Below the pieces are notes generated by a model. That model saw nothing but the letters and a program-made list of their open reading frames with translations, was not told the DNA's origin and did no database searches. Shown piece after piece: positions 6,123-6,347 of a stretch of 6,347 nt of DNA. The position numbers and the translations under genes were made by a program. Location: contig CANGIH010000156.1 in the NCBI GenBank assembly GCA_947453875.1, positions 1-6,347 on the forward strand, written 5' to 3'. The stretch's first letter is position 1. Every line of letters starts with the position of its first letter. Source of the DNA: Planctomycetaceae bacterium (GTDB taxonomy: Bacteria > Planctomycetota > Planctomycetia > Pirellulales > UBA1268).

Positions 6123-6347
6123 TCAGGCCGACTTGTGCCTGGTCTCGCGGGCCGGGACGACCGGCTCCTTGTCGTCGACGTTGCGCTCCGTGATCACATA
6201 CGAACTCCCGGAGTGGTCGGGGAGATCGAACATCACATCGAGCATGACATCCTCGATGATCGAACGGAGGCCGCGGGCGCCGGTATCTTTCCGCATCGCC
6301 CTGCGGGCGATCGCGGAAAGGGCGTTGTCGGTGAACTCGAGCTGGCA
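6123..6347 (-). CDS. clpX: ATP-dependent Clp protease ATP-binding subunit ClpX, C-terminal 74 residues (start lies beyond window)
   Basis: C-terminal end of the AAA+ unfoldase that recognises, unfolds and feeds substrates into the ClpP peptidase in the cytosol. The minus frame is open from the right edge to TGA at 6123-6125. The visible part begins with [20 protein letters not shown], the start of the small AAA+ C-terminal subdomain. It continues with [20 protein letters not shown], the ClpX signature in which the Arg of GAR is the sensor-2 residue that contacts ATP. A VITERNV strand follows, then a charged tail ([14 protein letters not shown]) that is not conserved. The [11 protein letters not shown] wording separates it from HslU and ClpA/B. 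About 350 residues, including the zinc-binding domain and Walker motifs, lie outside the window. It converges on leuA. Confidence 0.94.
   Translation of the reverse strand, partial: CQLEFTDNALSAIARRAMRKDTGARGLRSIIEDVMLDVMFDLPDHSGSSYVITERNVDDKEPVVPARETRHKSA

Noticed and set aside
6103..6131. Inverted repeat TCGGCC/GGCCGA as a bidirectional terminator
   Set aside because: The stem is only 6 bp with a 17-base loop and no T-run on either side.

Overview
The window is GC-rich chromosomal DNA (roughly two thirds G+C by eye, strong G/C preference at third codon positions) carrying four recognisable protein genes and no RNA gene, mobile element or CRISPR array. The style of the genes suggests a high-GC Gram-negative bacterium with an outer membrane. 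A planctomycete-like source is my best guess, based on the style of the LeuA, the ClpX tail and the long-hairpin CzcB-type adaptor. That is an inference, not something the sequence proves.

Layout. Positions 1-4291, minus strand: a two-gene heavy-metal efflux unit read right to left. The periplasmic adaptor (CzcB/CusB type, 521 aa, 2726-4291) comes first. After an 84-base gap comes the inner-membrane RND pump (CzcA type), which starts at a GTG at 2641 and runs off the left edge after 880 residues; about 150-180 C-terminal residues of the usual length are missing. Positions 4292-4535: a 244-base divergent intergenic region with a C-tract cluster (G-rich on the minus strand) and a strong dyad/hairpin just upstream of leuA. 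Positions 4536-6095, plus strand: a complete 2-isopropylmalate synthase gene (leuA, 519 aa), the first committed step of leucine synthesis. Positions 6096-6122: a 27-base convergent gap. Positions 6123-6347, minus strand: the last 74 codons of clpX, the AAA+ unfoldase of the ClpXP protease.

How the genes relate. Adaptor and pump should work as one envelope-spanning, proton-driven cation exporter; no outer-membrane channel gene (CzcC/TolC type) or metal sensor lies in the visible part. The pump keeps the CzcA-type acidic proton-relay residues (D396, D402, E409). At the three positions where CusA has its copper/silver-binding methionines it has E560, Q610 and E661, so export of divalent cations (Zn/Co/Cd/Ni class) is more likely than of Cu(I)/Ag(I). 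leuA and clpX are housekeeping genes with no evident functional link to the efflux unit.

I do not see a new biological system here. The points most worth checking are the hairpin upstream of leuA, the seven C-tracts between the divergent genes, the metal-site substitutions in the pump, and a short in-frame tandem repeat in the adaptor's helical hairpin.
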